64,000 bases of DNA from an uncultured Blautia sp. (lineage in GTDB: Bacteria > Bacillota > Clostridia > Lachnospirales > Lachnospiraceae). Location: the NCBI GenBank assembly GCA_900539525.1, contig UQCM01000003.1, positions 1-64,000 on the forward strand, written 5' to 3'. The notes below the pieces were generated by a model that was not told the DNA's origin, did no database searches, and saw nothing but the letters and a program-made list of their open reading frames with translations. Shown here piece after piece: positions 36,174 to 45,321 of this stretch. The translations under genes were made by a program, and so were the position numbers. Every line of letters starts with the position of its first letter. Positions within the stretch are counted from its first letter, which is position 1.

Positions 36174-37211
36174 TTAATTTCTTCTTTTCTGCCTCTCCAT
36201 CACCTTATTTACAATAAAGGCTATCCCGATCAGTGCCAGCTCAGACACGGTCATCCAGAGCCTGGACACGATGGATATGATCACCGCATATTCCTCCGGC
36301 ATGATCAGTCCGAGTCCCAGCACCAGGATTCCCTCTCTGACACCCAGCCCCGATGGTGCAAAGATTGCAAGGATACCGATGATACACGACAGACCAAAGA
36401 TTCCGGCTGTGTAAAGCAGCTCCGAAGCGGGGATCGGGTAGATGGAACAGGTCAGCATATAGAAACCGATTCCAACGATGATCCAGTTTAAGATAAATAA
36501 AACAACTACCTTTAACATCTCCGGATAAGTGATCGGTATCACCAGATCCTTCTTTTTAATGATCTTCTCTGCAAATTTCAGAAAGAAATTAATGATCTTC
36601 GGGTTTATACAGATAAAAAACACGATGACCAGCACAACGGTTGCCCATTGATAATCCGCCAGAATGTCATTCGGAAAGAATAAAAGAGAGATCAGAAACA
36701 GGAAGGCCGCTCCCAGCAGAGTACAGATGTTTTCCAGGAAAAAGCAGATCGTTACCTTCCGGATCGGAGCCCCCGCCTCCTCATAAGCCGGAATCCTGGC
36801 CAGCAGCATAAATACTTTTCCCGGAATATACTTTCCCAGAATTGAATACAGATATGCCGTAATTGCCTTAAAATATCTGATCCCGCAGTGATTCAGCCTG
36901 GTCATATAGTGCCACAGGGAAGCCAGGGTAATCTTGTATAAGAAGTAAAATCCCACCGCCCCTGCAAAAACCATCCAGTTGATGTCTACGTCCAGATTTT
37001 TATAGCTGTCCGCATTTTTGTAAAAATAGCGTGCCAGGAAAATCACTACAAGAACCAGAAAACCGTATTTCAGGATTTTCATCCCTTTCTTCTTCTGTGA
37101 TGCTTTTCCTGTCTCTTCGTCCTTCTCCTGAACTTCGGGAGAGTCCTGACGAACGCTTCCCTCAGTCACTCTCTCCTCTTCTCTCTTAACTATTTCCTTA
37201 TGATCTATCAT
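36174..37211 (-). CDS. Flippase-like membrane protein (UPF0104/LPG synthase TM type)
   Basis: A 345-residue protein with a charged cytoplasmic start (1-45) and about eight membrane helices. YSILGKYIPGKVFMLLARI and FAPSGLGVREGILVL are the family's two conserved motifs. Relatives include the membrane part of MprF and proteins such as AglD, and a role in flipping lipid-linked sugars or lipids is often proposed. Between GT-C-like and GT2 genes it could move a polyprenyl-phosphate sugar outward. The start lacks a strong ribosome site (AAGG about ten bases upstream). Confidence 0.82.
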   Translation of the reverse strand: MIDHKEIVKREEERVTEGSVRQDSPEVQEKDEETGKASQKKKGMKILKYGFLVLVVIFLARYFYKNADSYKNLDVDINWMVFAGAVGFYFLYKITLASLWHYMTRLNHCGIRYFKAITAYLYSILGKYIPGKVFMLLARIPAYEEAGAPIRKVTICFFLENICTLLGAAFLFLISLLFFPNDILADYQWATVVLVIVFFICINPKIINFFLKFAEKIIKKKDLVIPITYPEMLKVVVLFILNWIIVGIGFYMLTCSIYPIPASELLYTAGIFGLSCIIGILAIFAPSGLGVREGILVLGLGLIMPEEYAVIISIVSRLWMTVSELALIGIAFIVNKVMERQKRRN

Positions 37212-37237
37212 ATACTCTCAGCCTTTTCTTTTTTCTG

Positions 37238-39598
37238 TTAAAAACTCAAAAGCACACGGATGAAGCACATATAGTAATAAATAACAATATGTGGAATCTT
37301 CCTCAGTCTGTCGTAATGCTCTTCCGAATACTTCTGATTCTTCCTTGCCAGATAAAATGCCAGCTTATGGTTCCAGCGGCATTTATCATCTGCTGTCAAT
37401 GTTATTTCTCTGCCCTGTCTGCTTAAGTATTTCTGCTTTGCAGGTGCACAGGTAAACTTAAAGACAAGCGCCCTCTTCTGGCTGCGTACCATATCCCGGT
37501 CACTGATGTGGGAATCTGTGATCGCCCCTGCATCAACAGCTAAGCGGTACATCTCCCATGCCCTCTCATTCCGGATCACACAGCTGGTATGCTTGATGGG
37601 ATTTCCCTTCATTTCCTTTAACCAGATATCACCAAAGCTGATATCCGATGCAAACGCAAAATGATCCTGACAGGTCATGCATCTTCCTTTTTCAAAGAAA
37701 TAAGCATTCTTATAGGCGCAGATCGTCTTTGTGTAGGAAAAGGTCTTCTCACTGCCATCCTCATAGACAACGGAGGACAGCCCTCTCCAGTGCCCTCTCC
37801 GGTAATACAGGCGCTTTGCCCCGTCCAGGCTGATCCCGGACTGCTCCAGGGACAGAAGCGTCGCTTTGTCTGAGTGATTTCCACTGCAGTAGAGGCCCAG
37901 CTTCAGGACAATCTTTCTTCGCAGCTGCTCATCCTTCTCCATCAGCTTTGTCAGTCCCTGCAGCATACAGGGTGTCATGACCACGGCAACCCTGCCGTCA
38001 AACGCTCTCACCAGATCCACATGCTTCAGGAGTGGAATGTTCATATATACACTGGAGGATGCACTGCGGATCTCCTCCTCTGTCGTGGCAATAAAGGTGC
38101 GATATCCCAGTTTTCCGTCTGCGATCTGCGTCTTCGTCACCCACGCACCGTCGATCTGCCCGTTCTTCAGCAAATGGCAGAGAAGCGCTGTAACCATGCC
38201 GCCGGAAGCGGCATTCTCACGGATCGTCTCATCGCTGGCATAGCCCTTTCGGCAGGCCACATGTGTACCCAGATATTTATCGGGATCCTTATCATCCAGA
38301 ATCTTCTTCTTTGACGATGGCTTTCCCGTGATCTCATCGATCACTTCCCCGGCATAGACGATATTCTTTCTGGAGCTTTCCATAACCGCGTCGTAGTTTT
38401 CTTCAATATTCTTCCGGATCTCGTCCTCAGCCTTTACAAATTTATAAAATTCCTGCTCCAGAGATTCTGCCGTCAGGTTGGAAAAATCGATGGCATACTG
38501 CCCCAGATGAAAGAAATCCAGCACTTCCTGATACTTGTGGCTCCATCCCACCAGAAGCACAGGGACCTTCTTCTCCAGCGCACCAATCATCGCATGGAAT
38601 CTGGACGCCACCAGGAAACGGCATTTTCCGATATAGGCACGGATCTCCTCTGCCTCCATCTCCCTGTGATACCAGCGCACCATATCCTTATTTTTTACAC
38701 CCTCATAGACAGCATCACAGATCATCAGGTCATTGTTCCTTGGCTTCTGGCTGTTGATTCTTGCACCGTTTGCGATGATCAGCACCCGGTAGCCCGCCTG
38801 ATTCAGCTTCCCGATGAAATCGATCATGATTCCCCTGTAATCGATATTCAGCTTATTGCATTTTTTCTCCACAACAGAACTGATGGAAAGTCCGACCAGC
38901 CGGTTCTTCTCCCGGTCGGCACTGTCACAGCCTTCATAAAACGCATCCTTTCTGCACACCTCATCCACCATGCGGTCACACCGCTCATCATCGGCCATGG
39001 TAAAGGCTCCGTCCGCGCAGAGCTTTACATTTTTCTCAACTCCGATGGATCTGAGATTCTCAAGGGTGCCCTCTCCTCTGGCACAGATCAGCTTCATCTT
39101 CGGCAGGATCCATTTCGCCAGAAAACGGTTGGTGAAGGAATGGAAGGTTCCCATCGCCTGGGAATACTTCATCACCGGCGTCCCCATCAGCATCGGAACA
39201 GCCGCACACACAAAGGCATAGGTATTCATCACAAAACCGCGGCTGTCCACAAAGGAGATCCCCGCCTCATCCAGCACCACATCCGTCTGTGAATACGCCT
39301 TCAATATCTTATTCTTCAGCAGCAGCTTTTTCACCGGCGGGCACCAGCTAAACAGCTTATAAAGCACTGCAAGCGGAAACGCAACAAAAAGCAGTTGTTC
39401 CGGTTTGCAGGGAACGATTTTAATAAAATCCCACGGAATCTGCTTTCTGTCTTCGGAAGGGTAGACTGACATCAGATGGATGTTCAGTCTTTCCCCGTAT
39501 CTGTCATGTAATTGTCTGATCGAACTCTGAAGCATCGCTGCCGCTCCCTTGTTTCCGCTGTAGCTGGCGGCAGTGATGGCGATTACTATATCTCTCAT
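37238..39598 (-). CDS. Fusion of polysaccharide pyruvyltransferase and FrhB-type flavoprotein
   Basis: A 786-residue two-part enzyme. Residues 1-400 are polysaccharide pyruvyltransferase, WcaK-like branch: IAITAASYSGNKGAAAMLQS, KYSQAMGTFHSF and the C-terminal SRFHAMIGAL motif. Residues about 440-786 are the FrhB/FdhB C-terminal domain (NAASGGMVTALLCHLLKNG, FDGRVAVVMTPCMLQGLTKL, EKGRCMTCQDHFAFASDIS). The paired ferredoxin clusters found at the start of the 44002 protein are absent. Pyruvyltransferases add a ketal pyruvate to sugars from PEP; what an FrhB domain does for a glycan is not known. ATG 39598 follows GGAGGAAA. Confidence 0.85.
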   Translation of the reverse strand: MRDIVIAITAASYSGNKGAAAMLQSSIRQLHDRYGERLNIHLMSVYPSEDRKQIPWDFIKIVPCKPEQLLFVAFPLAVLYKLFSWCPPVKKLLLKNKILKAYSQTDVVLDEAGISFVDSRGFVMNTYAFVCAAVPMLMGTPVMKYSQAMGTFHSFTNRFLAKWILPKMKLICARGEGTLENLRSIGVEKNVKLCADGAFTMADDERCDRMVDEVCRKDAFYEGCDSADREKNRLVGLSISSVVEKKCNKLNIDYRGIMIDFIGKLNQAGYRVLIIANGARINSQKPRNNDLMICDAVYEGVKNKDMVRWYHREMEAEEIRAYIGKCRFLVASRFHAMIGALEKKVPVLLVGWSHKYQEVLDFFHLGQYAIDFSNLTAESLEQEFYKFVKAEDEIRKNIEENYDAVMESSRKNIVYAGEVIDEITGKPSSKKKILDDKDPDKYLGTHVACRKGYASDETIRENAASGGMVTALLCHLLKNGQIDGAWVTKTQIADGKLGYRTFIATTEEEIRSASSSVYMNIPLLKHVDLVRAFDGRVAVVMTPCMLQGLTKLMEKDEQLRRKIVLKLGLYCSGNHSDKATLLSLEQSGISLDGAKRLYYRRGHWRGLSSVVYEDGSEKTFSYTKTICAYKNAYFFEKGRCMTCQDHFAFASDISFGDIWLKEMKGNPIKHTSCVIRNERAWEMYRLAVDAGAITDSHISDRDMVRSQKRALVFKFTCAPAKQKYLSRQGREITLTADDKCRWNHKLAFYLARKNQKYSEEHYDRLRKIPHIVIYYYMCFIRVLLSF

Positions 39599-39695
39599 TC
39601 TTTCCTCCCGGATCACTGTTTCCCGTGAATCAGGTAATCATAATGGCTTTCTTAACGAATAACCCTGGCATAGATGTTCCTGCTATCTCTTATGT

Positions 39696-40649
39696 TCATT
39701 TGTTCCCCGGCTCATCATAATCCAGCTTACGCACATGATACTGGATATCCTCAAGAAGCTTTCTGTTGGCAGCAATAATATCTGCCTGCAGACCGATCAC
39801 TCCTGTCATAAATCCCATCATCATCAGTGTACTTGCCAGAATCAGGGACTGGATATGGCCTGCACCTGACCCCATGCAGAAATAAACGAGAAAACGGATC
39901 CCGATAGCTATCCCGAACAGAAGGAAGATTCCTCCGATGATAAAGAAAAACCGCAGAGGCTTGTACATCATAAAGGAACGTATGATCGTTACCATCGACC
40001 GCTTTACATAGCCGAACATACTGGAAAACAGCCTGGATTTCCGAAGCTCCGGATTCGTCCGGATCGGTACCGATTCCATGGCAATCTTGTTTCTTCCTGC
40101 CTGCACGATCGTCTCCAGGGTATATGTATACTCATTGGTCACATTCAGACGCATAGCCGCATCCCGGCTGTATGCACGAAATCCGCTGGGTGCGTCCGGA
40201 ATATCCGTCTTAGATGCCACGCGCACCGTCCAGCTTCCCAGATGCTGCAGCTTTTTCTTTAATGGTGAGAAATGCTCTGTATCATCAATCGGTCTCTCTC
40301 CGATCACGATATCTGCCTTTTCCTCCAGGATCGGGCGGACCAGCTTCTCAATATCGTCACCATTATACTGGTTATCTGCATCTGTATTTACGATAATATC
40401 GGCTCCGTTCCTCAGGCACGCATCAATACCTGCCATAAATCCCTTCGCCAGACCCTTATTCTTCTTAAAATTCACTACATAATGGACGCCCCAGTTCTTC
40501 GCCACCTTCACCGTGTCGTCCTTACTGCCGTCATTGATGATCAGATATTCGATCTCATCAATACCATCGATATGCTTCGGCAGATCGTTTAACGCAATCT
40601 CCAGCGTCTCTGCCTCGTTATAACATGGAATCTGTATAATCAGCTTCAT
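39696..40649 (-). CDS. GT2 polyprenyl-phosphate glycosyltransferase with two C-terminal helices
   Basis: A 317-residue enzyme of the DPM/GtrB kind. LIIQIPCYNEAETLEIAL, INDGSKDDT and the metal motif DAD (90-92) in NTDADNQYNGDD are present; residues 228-290 hold two membrane helices. It probably makes a polyprenyl-phosphate sugar for a GT-C enzyme; the GT-C-like gene at 40751 is next to it. The promoter at 40701-40729 would start a transcript here. RBS AGGAGAAG. Confidence 0.87.
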   Translation of the reverse strand: MKLIIQIPCYNEAETLEIALNDLPKHIDGIDEIEYLIINDGSKDDTVKVAKNWGVHYVVNFKKNKGLAKGFMAGIDACLRNGADIIVNTDADNQYNGDDIEKLVRPILEEKADIVIGERPIDDTEHFSPLKKKLQHLGSWTVRVASKTDIPDAPSGFRAYSRDAAMRLNVTNEYTYTLETIVQAGRNKIAMESVPIRTNPELRKSRLFSSMFGYVKRSMVTIIRSFMMYKPLRFFFIIGGIFLLFGIAIGIRFLVYFCMGSGAGHIQSLILASTLMMMGFMTGVIGLQADIIAANRKLLEDIQYHVRKLDYDEPGNK

Positions 40650-40700
40650 CTTCTTCTCCTATTATTCTCCGGAATCCTTTACAATGTTGTAATCTTATTT

Positions 40701-40729
40701 ATCTTACTATCAATAATTTGCAAAGTCAA
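40701..40729 (-). promoter_or_regulatory. Promoter for the 39696 gene
   Basis: On the minus strand, TTGACT, 17 bases, TAAGAT, about 50 bases before the coding start. Repeat A (40751-40775) lies 21 bp upstream of the -35 box. Confidence 0.65.
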
Positions 40730-40750
40730 CCGCATTTGGCTGGATAATCG

Positions 40751-40775
40751 TTACTGGTCACGGAGTGAACCGTAA
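40751..40775. repeat. Palindromic repeat A, copy inside a gene end
   Basis: TTACTGGTCAC-GGA-GTGAACCGTAA. On the minus strand it encodes the last residues and TAA stop of the 40751 gene. Confidence 0.85.
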
Positions 40776-42664
40776 CGGATACTCTCCGTAAACTCCACCC
40801 CGTACTCCTTCATCATGTCCACATACCTCTCACCTTTGACATAGACACACTCATCCACATCCAGCACTGCAAACTGATACCCCTCTTTCAGAAACTTTTT
40901 ATAATCCTGCTTTGAACAGAATACCACAGCCTCCTCCACAGATGCCTCCGGCTCACCGGGAATCATCCGATGACGGTTCAGCAGAAACTGGTAGGTATAC
41001 AAAGGCTTCTGGGACTGGCCTGCCCGGTATCCCGTCACATAGATTTCTTCCGGAAGTTCATACCCGGCCTTCTCCATACCGCTGATCAGCTCATAGCCCG
41101 CCGATGCCTTTTCATTGTAACGTGAAATGTTTGATCCATCATAATATATGCCATTATAAACATACTGATAAACCAAAAGTCCCAGAAGAACCGCCATCAG
41201 AACAGATCTCTTTCCTTTGCACAGACAGAAAAACATCACCAGAAAGCTGATACCACTCACCAGCACGCCTGCCAGATAGACACGGCACCGCATGGGATCA
41301 TCAAAGCTTCTGTGCAGCCCGAAAGGCCAGTACACCTCCGAGGCCACCATATTTTTTGAGATATGAGGCAGCACCACGCACAAAAACAGAAGCTGCATAC
41401 CTGCAAACACGGCAAAGACGGCCGGCAGATATTTTTTCAGATACGTCCGGTAATGGTAAAGATATCCCATCCCCGCCAGGAAAAACGGTCCCATATAGGC
41501 ACCATAATAGCGGAAATAGGTGAATGCCTTATACCCGTAGGCACCCGACTCATAGGGGGTCTCCGTCAGTGCCTCCTGCACACGGAACAGCCATGTAATG
41601 CTCTGTGCCAGGATCGTGGCGCCGATGCACATCATGAAAAAGGTTCCGCATACCAGCAGATACGGCTTGACCTGTAGCTGCTCCTGATTCTCTGTCACAG
41701 GCCTTTTCTTCTTCACAAAAATATCTTTCCCGTTGGTACAGATATAAATGACAAGCAGGGTAATGGCAATTGCTGCAAATCCTCCGGTAAAGATCACACT
41801 TGTATGTACCTGCCCGAGTACGGTGGAAAACCACCCCTGCCAGGATGTGGGGGAAAGGAGCAATTCTTTAGACAGATTCAGCTTTACTGCCGTATTTTTC
41901 AGCTCCACTCCCTCATGCCACAGCCAGAGAGTCGTCTTTGACCAGTAGATAAATCTTCCTGCCAGCCAATAGCCCGCCACACCGGAAAGAAGCGCCGGAA
42001 GCTTTGCCACCAGCCATTTCTTATACAGAAGGAAATACAGGATCACCAGCAGAACCAGAGCGATCCACAGCGTCTTTGCTCTGGTATGCAGCGTCAGGCT
42101 GTAGGATAAGAGCACCATCAGAACCACCGAGTATATGGCTTTTATGCGGTAATTCTGCTCTTCCTTACGGCTTTCCATAACCAGACGGCACAGAACCAGG
42201 GCCACCAGCCAGGAGACCAGTACCAGCATGTGCTCGTTGTAGACAAGCATTGCCCGGTTTACCATAAGAAAGGCTGCCGCCAGGGAAGCCAGGCACCGGA
42301 ATCCCCTGTCCCGTATATTCAGATATTTTCTCATGATCTGGCACGCCACAGGTGCCACAAGGCTCTGCAGGACCGCACAGAAGACAAGGCATGCACGGTA
42401 CAGGACCACAGGATCTTTGATCAGCTTAAAAAGCGGCGCCATCAGAATGGTCATTCCGCCTCCATAATAGTGGTTTCCAAATTCCGTTGCTTTCGTCCAG
42501 TCAAGCCCTGCCATATAAGCTCCCGCCGACATGGTTGACAGCTCATCCATAGGCGTCCGTACAGGATCTGCCACAGTAAAGATCAGGATCAGCCTGGGCA
42601 GCATGGCGGCCAGAAACAGAAGCATCAGTTCGATATCATATCTGGATTTTTGATTCTCTTTCAA
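40751..42664 (-). CDS. Polytopic membrane protein, possible GT-C glycosyltransferase
   Basis: A 637-residue protein with about 12 helices and a soluble C-terminal domain (about 510-637). A DE pair (40-41, in RTPMDELSTM) lies in the first outer loop, the usual place of catalytic acids in GT-C enzymes, and GNHYYGGGMTILMAPLF follows. The family name is not recognised. TTG 42664 is the start, with GGAGG upstream. The last residues GSLRDQ and the stop codon come from repeat A. Next to a polyprenyl-phosphate glycosyltransferase it may be the matching outer-face transferase. Confidence 0.7.
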   Translation of the reverse strand: MKENQKSRYDIELMLLFLAAMLPRLILIFTVADPVRTPMDELSTMSAGAYMAGLDWTKATEFGNHYYGGGMTILMAPLFKLIKDPVVLYRACLVFCAVLQSLVAPVACQIMRKYLNIRDRGFRCLASLAAAFLMVNRAMLVYNEHMLVLVSWLVALVLCRLVMESRKEEQNYRIKAIYSVVLMVLLSYSLTLHTRAKTLWIALVLLVILYFLLYKKWLVAKLPALLSGVAGYWLAGRFIYWSKTTLWLWHEGVELKNTAVKLNLSKELLLSPTSWQGWFSTVLGQVHTSVIFTGGFAAIAITLLVIYICTNGKDIFVKKKRPVTENQEQLQVKPYLLVCGTFFMMCIGATILAQSITWLFRVQEALTETPYESGAYGYKAFTYFRYYGAYMGPFFLAGMGYLYHYRTYLKKYLPAVFAVFAGMQLLFLCVVLPHISKNMVASEVYWPFGLHRSFDDPMRCRVYLAGVLVSGISFLVMFFCLCKGKRSVLMAVLLGLLVYQYVYNGIYYDGSNISRYNEKASAGYELISGMEKAGYELPEEIYVTGYRAGQSQKPLYTYQFLLNRHRMIPGEPEASVEEAVVFCSKQDYKKFLKEGYQFAVLDVDECVYVKGERYVDMMKEYGVEFTESIRYGSLRDQ

Positions 42665-42679
42665 AATAGTTCCTCCCTG

Positions 42680-43870
42680 TCAGCGCTTTAATATTTTCTT
42701 TAACAGCGGCTTGATCCTGCTGCGAAACGCATATTCCGCACAGGAACGGTTTCTTCCCCAGAAGCTTGCCGCCTTCGCGCCGATTCCGGGAGCTTTGCTC
42801 TTTTTCACACCGGCCAGGGCTTCGGAAAGCCATGTCCTTGAGAATTCCCTCTGCTCTTTCAGGATCTCATCCACCTTCGTATAATCAACAGAGGTAAGGA
42901 GTGCATCCTTTCGCAGAATCTCTCCCGCATCTGCCACATACCGGTCCGTCAATCCCAGCGTACCCAGAAGCGATTCAAATCTGGATGTGCCCCGCCCCGG
43001 ATTTCCGATGGCGATAAATGGCTTATGAAAGAGGATCGCCATGCAGGTTCCGTGGAAGGAATCGGTAATGACAAAGTCACTGTTTTTAAAATAATACAGC
43101 CAGTCCTCCACCTGCAGATTTTCAATCGTATTGTCCAGATCCAGCCGTTTTTTATTGGCCTCAAATTTATTGTACCAGCCATCCAGCATATTCACCAGCT
43201 TCTTCCCCTGCTTCTTTGATACGTGGAGCAGCGCCTCTCTCTTCTCCGGTGTGGGATCGAGAATATAAGTGGCAATAAACGGTTCTTTTTCCTCCTTATC
43301 CGATCTTTCTGTCAGGTCCCCGAGCACATGCGGCTCACACATCAGCACCGGATCGAGCACATGCGTAGCCTCCATCCCGAAGGTTTTTCTGCAGATCTCC
43401 ACTCCCTCTGCCTCCCGGACAGAAATGGCATCCATCCGCCGCATACAGCGGACAGCCTCCTTCGCATAGGCGCGCGGCGCCAGGAATTTTCCCGAGCCAA
43501 AAGAGGTGGCATAAGCGATCTTTTTCTTTGTATCATCTGCAAAATCAAGAAAATAACTGTGCCCGAAGATTTTCGTCACACCATAATTCCAGATCTGGTC
43601 AGATCCCAGTACGAAGGTATCGCACATCTGATTCAGCTCACTGATCTCTGATACGTGATACGATTTGCTGATCTGATAGTGTTCTTCGGCAAAACGGATG
43701 GAATGACGTCCTTTCATTCTGCCGTCATCCGGTTTCAGCCTTGGCTGATGAACCATCAGCACACGATATCCCATAGCTTCAATTGTCTGTTCCAGTGCAT
43801 AATAGGTTGCAATACTCCCATAATTACAGCCAAACCACACACCCAGTATTCCCACATCATAATGTTCCAT
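42680..43870 (-). CDS. Polysaccharide pyruvyltransferase family protein
   Basis: A 396-residue protein of the PS_pyruv_trans family. VGILGVWFGCNYGSIATYYA at the start, FVLGSDQIWNYGV, and ITDSFHGTCMAILFHKPF near the C-terminus are the family motifs. It is clearly related to the 46451 protein, which shares the ends RGTSRFESL and LSEAL. Expected to add pyruvate ketals to a glycan sugar with PEP; some members use other donors. It follows the FrhB gene at 44002. RBS GAGGAAAG. Confidence 0.85.
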   Translation of the reverse strand: MEHYDVGILGVWFGCNYGSIATYYALEQTIEAMGYRVLMVHQPRLKPDDGRMKGRHSIRFAEEHYQISKSYHVSEISELNQMCDTFVLGSDQIWNYGVTKIFGHSYFLDFADDTKKKIAYATSFGSGKFLAPRAYAKEAVRCMRRMDAISVREAEGVEICRKTFGMEATHVLDPVLMCEPHVLGDLTERSDKEEKEPFIATYILDPTPEKREALLHVSKKQGKKLVNMLDGWYNKFEANKKRLDLDNTIENLQVEDWLYYFKNSDFVITDSFHGTCMAILFHKPFIAIGNPGRGTSRFESLLGTLGLTDRYVADAGEILRKDALLTSVDYTKVDEILKEQREFSRTWLSEALAGVKKSKAPGIGAKAASFWGRNRSCAEYAFRSRIKPLLKKILKR

Positions 43871-43926
43871 TTTCTTTCCTCTGTACAGCAGTTCTTCTGC
43901 ATGGATCTGCTGCTCTCTTTTCTTGT

Positions 43927-43972
43927 ATACAGCCAGTATAAGTCACTTAAGATATTTAAATTATCCTATACT
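43927..43972. other. AT-rich hairpin before the 42680 gene
   Basis: CCAGTATAA and TCCTATACTGG form a stem of about 9 bp around an AT-rich loop with ATATTTAAAT. No T-run and no clear promoter. Function unknown. Confidence 0.4.
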
Positions 43973-44001
43973 GGTCAGTTACGTTTGCATTCTTTTTACG
44001 G

Positions 44002-45189
44002 TCATCCTCTCAGTTTCTTTGCCATGGTTATGACGGAGGACGGAAGCTTTCGCTTCAGCCACTGTTTTGCGGCTGCCTTCTTTGAAAATTTCTGTCCGCT
44101 TGCCAGTTCTACCGCCTTTTTAAAGGACTGCTTCCGGTTTTCCTCAAAAAACCGTTCTCTTCCCTCCGGTATCCTGATCTTACTGCGGAACCGGTTATGC
44201 TTCAGGGTGAATTCCAGAGGGACAGGTTCACAGAACTGCAGGCGGGGGCGTATGTTCTCCCAGGCTCTTTCTCCCTTTTCACTGTTGACCAGTACAAGAG
44301 AGATCCCCTTTGCGTCCGGAAATTCCGGATTGAATTTGTCTATATGCCAGAAATCTCCCAGTGTCAGATCACCCTGGCGGGGTGTCGGTGCAAAACTGCA
44401 TTCGCCGCAGGAGCTTCGCAGCATAAGGGATGTGTGAAATGCCCTTTCATAGGCATCATTCTCCCGGTTTCCGACGATCCTTTTTCCATTTTTCAGAGTT
44501 GCGATGCAATGGTTACAGTTATGGCCGAACTCCTTGGTACGAAACTGGAAATCAGCCAGCTCTTTGCCATAGGTTTCTTTACGGTATTTCCGGAAAACTC
44601 CCGGTGAAGGTACCCCGTGGCACACCACATCGATCGTCAGAAGATTCTCATACTCCTTGTGGAGATATCCTTTCAGGCCTGCCACCTGGCAGGGTACACC
44701 GCTGAAAAAGACCTGATTTCCCGCATCCAGAAGCTTCTTAACCTCACGGTAGGAGGTTCCGATTCTGCTCTGGATATATTTGGAGCCGCGCATCTTCTCC
44801 AGTCCGGCCTTCTCATTGATGATTCTGTGCTCTGCCGAAAAGTCCTCATCCATCACCACTCCACAGACATATCCGCCATTTTCCAGAACCGCCTCTGCCA
44901 GCAGCGTAAAAATTCCTCCGGAGGAGCTTTTCATCCGGATCTCATCCGGTCCGTAGGCTGCATAGCAGGCAGGATCCTTCCTGTTCGGGTGCCCGGGTGT
45001 CAGTTCCGGACAGGCCCGGACACACTTTCCACAGTTGATACAGACCTCTTCTTTCACAGACGGATACAGGAATCCGTCTTCATTTTCTTTCATCTCTATG
45101 GCATTTACCGGACAGCTGTTAAAACATGCCGCACATCCGCAGCAGCGCGCATCCGGCAATATCCGAATATTCTTACATTCCACGGTCAT
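44002..45189 (-). CDS. FrhB-type iron-sulfur flavoprotein with ferredoxin domain
   Basis: A 395-residue protein of the coenzyme F420 hydrogenase/dehydrogenase beta-subunit family. The N-terminal part holds two [4Fe-4S] motifs (CCGCAACFNSCP and CINCGKCVRACP). SSSGGIFTLLAEAVL, VFFSGVPCQVAGLKGYL and SSCGECSF belong to the FrhB domain. There is no other F420 or hydrogenase gene, so the usual F420 role is unlikely. In polysaccharide loci such proteins sit beside pyruvyltransferases, as here (42680 and 46451), with unknown function. RBS GGGAG. Confidence 0.85.
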   Translation of the reverse strand: MTVECKNIRILPDARCCGCAACFNSCPVNAIEMKENEDGFLYPSVKEEVCINCGKCVRACPELTPGHPNRKDPACYAAYGPDEIRMKSSSGGIFTLLAEAVLENGGYVCGVVMDEDFSAEHRIINEKAGLEKMRGSKYIQSRIGTSYREVKKLLDAGNQVFFSGVPCQVAGLKGYLHKEYENLLTIDVVCHGVPSPGVFRKYRKETYGKELADFQFRTKEFGHNCNHCIATLKNGKRIVGNRENDAYERAFHTSLMLRSSCGECSFAPTPRQGDLTLGDFWHIDKFNPEFPDAKGISLVLVNSEKGERAWENIRPRLQFCEPVPLEFTLKHNRFRSKIRIPEGRERFFEENRKQSFKKAVELASGQKFSKKAAAKQWLKRKLPSSVITMAKKLRG

Positions 45190-45321
45190 TTCTCTTCTCC
45201 CGTCTTTATGTTACTTCTTCATCTCCGTTCCACTTCGGTCGGTGCAAAACGTGTGCCACTGGCAAACTGCAGCCGCCGGAGGCTTTATCTTGAAAAGAGA
45301 TTGGACTCCCACCAATACAAG

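Noticed and set aside
44002..45189. True F420-reducing hydrogenase subunit
   Set aside because: No hydrogenase or F420 genes are nearby; all neighbours are glycan genes.
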